Shown here piece after piece: positions 6,539-8,240 of a stretch of DNA of 8,240 nucleotides. The first letter of the stretch is position 1, and the number at the start of each line of letters is the position of its first letter. A model generated the notes under the pieces. The model searched no databases. It saw only the letters and a program-made list of their open reading frames with translations, and was not told where the DNA came from. Made by a program: the position numbers and the translations under genes. The DNA lies in contig CAZFBR010000159.1 of the NCBI GenBank assembly GCA_964517215.1, forward strand, positions 1-8,240, read 5' to 3'. This DNA is from CAZFBR01 sp035353495 [NCBI: uncultured bacterium]. GTDB taxonomy: Bacteria; DAOPZR01.

Positions 6539-7405
6539 ATGGCCAATTTGCGCGCGATCCGGAACAAGATCCGGGCCATCGGCAATATCCGCCAGATCAC
6601 CAAGGCGATGAAAATGGCCGCCGCCGCGCGACTGCGCCGCAGCCAGGGGCGCATGGAGGCCGCGCGCCCCTATGCCGCCAAAATGTACGAACTGGTGGCC
6701 ACGCTCGCCCCGGTGATGCGGGACGCCGACCACCCGCTGCTCACCGCACGCCCGCTCAAGACCATGGGCGTGGTGGTTATTGCCGGCGACAAGGGCCTGT
6801 GCGGCAGCTTTAATGGCAATGTGCTCAAGGCGGCGCAGCAGTTTATCGCCGCCCAGACCGTGCCGGTCGAGCTGATTACGGTCGGCAACAAGGCCGCGGC
6901 CTTCTTCACCCGCCGCGGGCGCAAGCCCCGCCTCGCCGTCGGCACCCTGCCGCTCAAGGGCGCCTACGAGCATGCGCACGCCTTCGCCGGCCAGCTCACG
7001 GACCTGTACACCGGCGGCACGGTCGACGCCATCACCATCGTCTACGCGAAGTTTGTTTCCAATATCAGCCAGAAGCCGGAGCAGCTGCAGTTGCTGCCCA
7101 TCGCCCCGCCGGACAACGCCGCGGGCGCGCTGGCCGGCGACATGATCTTTGAGCCGGGCCGCGAGGAGATGCTGCGCCAGCTGCTGCCGCTCTATCTTGA
7201 GACCGTGGTCTTTGCCAAGCTGCTCGAGTCGCTCACCGGCGAATTCGCCGCGCGCATGGCGGCCATGACCGCCGCGACTGACAACGCCGGCGAGATCATC
7301 GACCGTCTGACCATGACCTACAACCGGGCGCGGCAGACGGCCATCACGACGCAGATCATCGAAGTCACCACCGGCGCCGAGGCGCTGCGCGCCGCCGGGG
7401 CGTAA
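6539..7405 (+). CDS. atpG: F1Fo ATP synthase subunit gamma
   Basis: Subunit gamma (288 residues) is the central rotor shaft, which turns inside the alpha3-beta3 head and drives conformational changes there. The N-terminal helix reads LRAIRNKIRAIGNIRQITKA (4-23), with AMKMAAAARLRR following. The Rossmann-like middle has GDKGLCGSFN (83-92). The C-terminal helix has DNAGEIIDRLTMTYNRARQ followed by ITTQIIEV, the family signature. It starts 9 bases after atpA, with only a weak AAGG (6521-6524) upstream, so it probably depends on ribosomes arriving from atpA. Unlike every other junction in the operon, it is followed by a long gap before atpD. Length is normal. Confidence 0.97.
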   Translation: MANLRAIRNKIRAIGNIRQITKAMKMAAAARLRRSQGRMEAARPYAAKMYELVATLAPVMRDADHPLLTARPLKTMGVVVIAGDKGLCGSFNGNVLKAAQQFIAAQTVPVELITVGNKAAAFFTRRGRKPRLAVGTLPLKGAYEHAHAFAGQLTDLYTGGTVDAITIVYAKFVSNISQKPEQLQLLPIAPPDNAAGALAGDMIFEPGREEMLRQLLPLYLETVVFAKLLESLTGEFAARMAAMTAATDNAGEIIDRLTMTYNRARQTAITTQIIEVTTGAEALRAAGA

Positions 7406-7415
7406 GGACGGGTTA

Positions 7416-7437
7416 CCGGCGCCGGTGACGGTGCCGG
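7416..7437 (+). promoter_or_regulatory. Hairpin 1 in the atpG-atpD gap
   Basis: CCGGCGCC (7416-7423) pairs with GGTGCCGG (7430-7437) as an 8-bp stem with one G-U pair and a 6-base loop. It begins 10 bases after the atpG stop. Bases 7415-7426 are also a perfect 12-base DNA palindrome (ACCGGCGCCGGT). The 3' arm could instead pair with 7443-7447 in a smaller 5-bp stem, which would compete with this one. Confidence 0.5.
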
Positions 7438-7447
7438 CAGTTGCTGG

Positions 7448-7479
7448 GTTGTACCGCAGGCGACCGCGCCTGTGACAAC
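7448..7479 (+). promoter_or_regulatory. Hairpin 2 in the atpG-atpD gap
   Basis: GTTGT (7448-7452) pairs with ACAAC (7475-7479). After a 2-base bulge (7453-7454), CGCAGGCG (7455-7462) pairs with CGCCTGTG (7467-7474), with one G-U pair. The loop is the four bases at 7463-7466. The 13 base pairs make it the longest stem in the gap. No T-run follows it, so a Rho-independent terminator is unlikely. Confidence 0.5.
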
Positions 7480-7490
7480 GGACTGAATCT

Positions 7491-8240
<750 letters not shown>

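Noticed and set aside
7448-7479. Hairpin 2 as a Rho-independent terminator after atpG
   Set aside because: There is no T-run after the stem, and a terminator between gamma and beta would break an operon whose subunits are needed together.
7440-7480. An integron attC-like site or a tRNA in the atpG-atpD gap
   Set aside because: The GTTRRRY and RYYYAAC core sites do not match, and no cloverleaf with a T-arm and 7-bp acceptor stem can be drawn.

Overview
This window is the start and middle of an F1Fo ATP synthase operon from a GC-rich bacterium. A two-gene MotA/MotB-type stator pair lies immediately upstream. Every recognisable gene is on the + strand, and most genes overlap or sit within about 30 bases of each other. 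The phylum cannot be named from the sequence alone. The continuous order a-c-b-delta-alpha-gamma-beta argues against a typical alphaproteobacterium, where the Fo and F1 genes are usually split. Subunit c has a signal peptide and a GQG...IES pattern, which is unlike the E. coli-type gammaproteobacterial subunit. A signal-peptide-bearing subunit c and an OmpA-type peptidoglycan anchor on MotB fit a Gram-negative cell plan.

Layout. 1-167: upstream sequence with no secure gene. 168-974 and 978-1709: motA and motB homologues, 3 bases apart. 1710-1789: an 80-base gap with weak promoter-like elements. 1790-2692: three small membrane-protein genes, namely two consecutive AtpZ-like two-helix proteins and one AtpI-like four-helix protein, joined by 1- and 17-base overlaps. 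2694-3482 atpB (a), 3511-3927 atpE (c), 3956-4444 atpF (b), 4444-4998 atpH (delta), 5006-6529 atpA (alpha), 6539-7405 atpG (gamma). 7406-7559: an unusually long 154-base gap that can fold into three consecutive hairpins. 7560-8240: the first 227 codons of atpD (beta), cut off by the window end. The epsilon gene (atpC) would be expected just outside.

How the genes fit together. Subunits a, b and c form the membrane Fo motor. Alpha, beta, gamma and delta form the catalytic head, rotor shaft and peripheral stalk cap. AtpI and AtpZ proteins are accessory factors linked to c-ring assembly in other bacteria. MotA/MotB use the same kind of ion gradient to drive rotation. Subunit c carries the Gln, Glu, Ser and Tyr positions used by Na+-binding c-rings, so the coupling ion could be Na+, but this is not proven by sequence.

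Most of the window is well-known biology. The parts that deserve a second look are the structured atpG-atpD gap, the tandem AtpZ-like pair with a hairpin against its stop/start overlap, the ion-specificity signature and signal peptide of subunit c, and the stator/ATP synthase adjacency.
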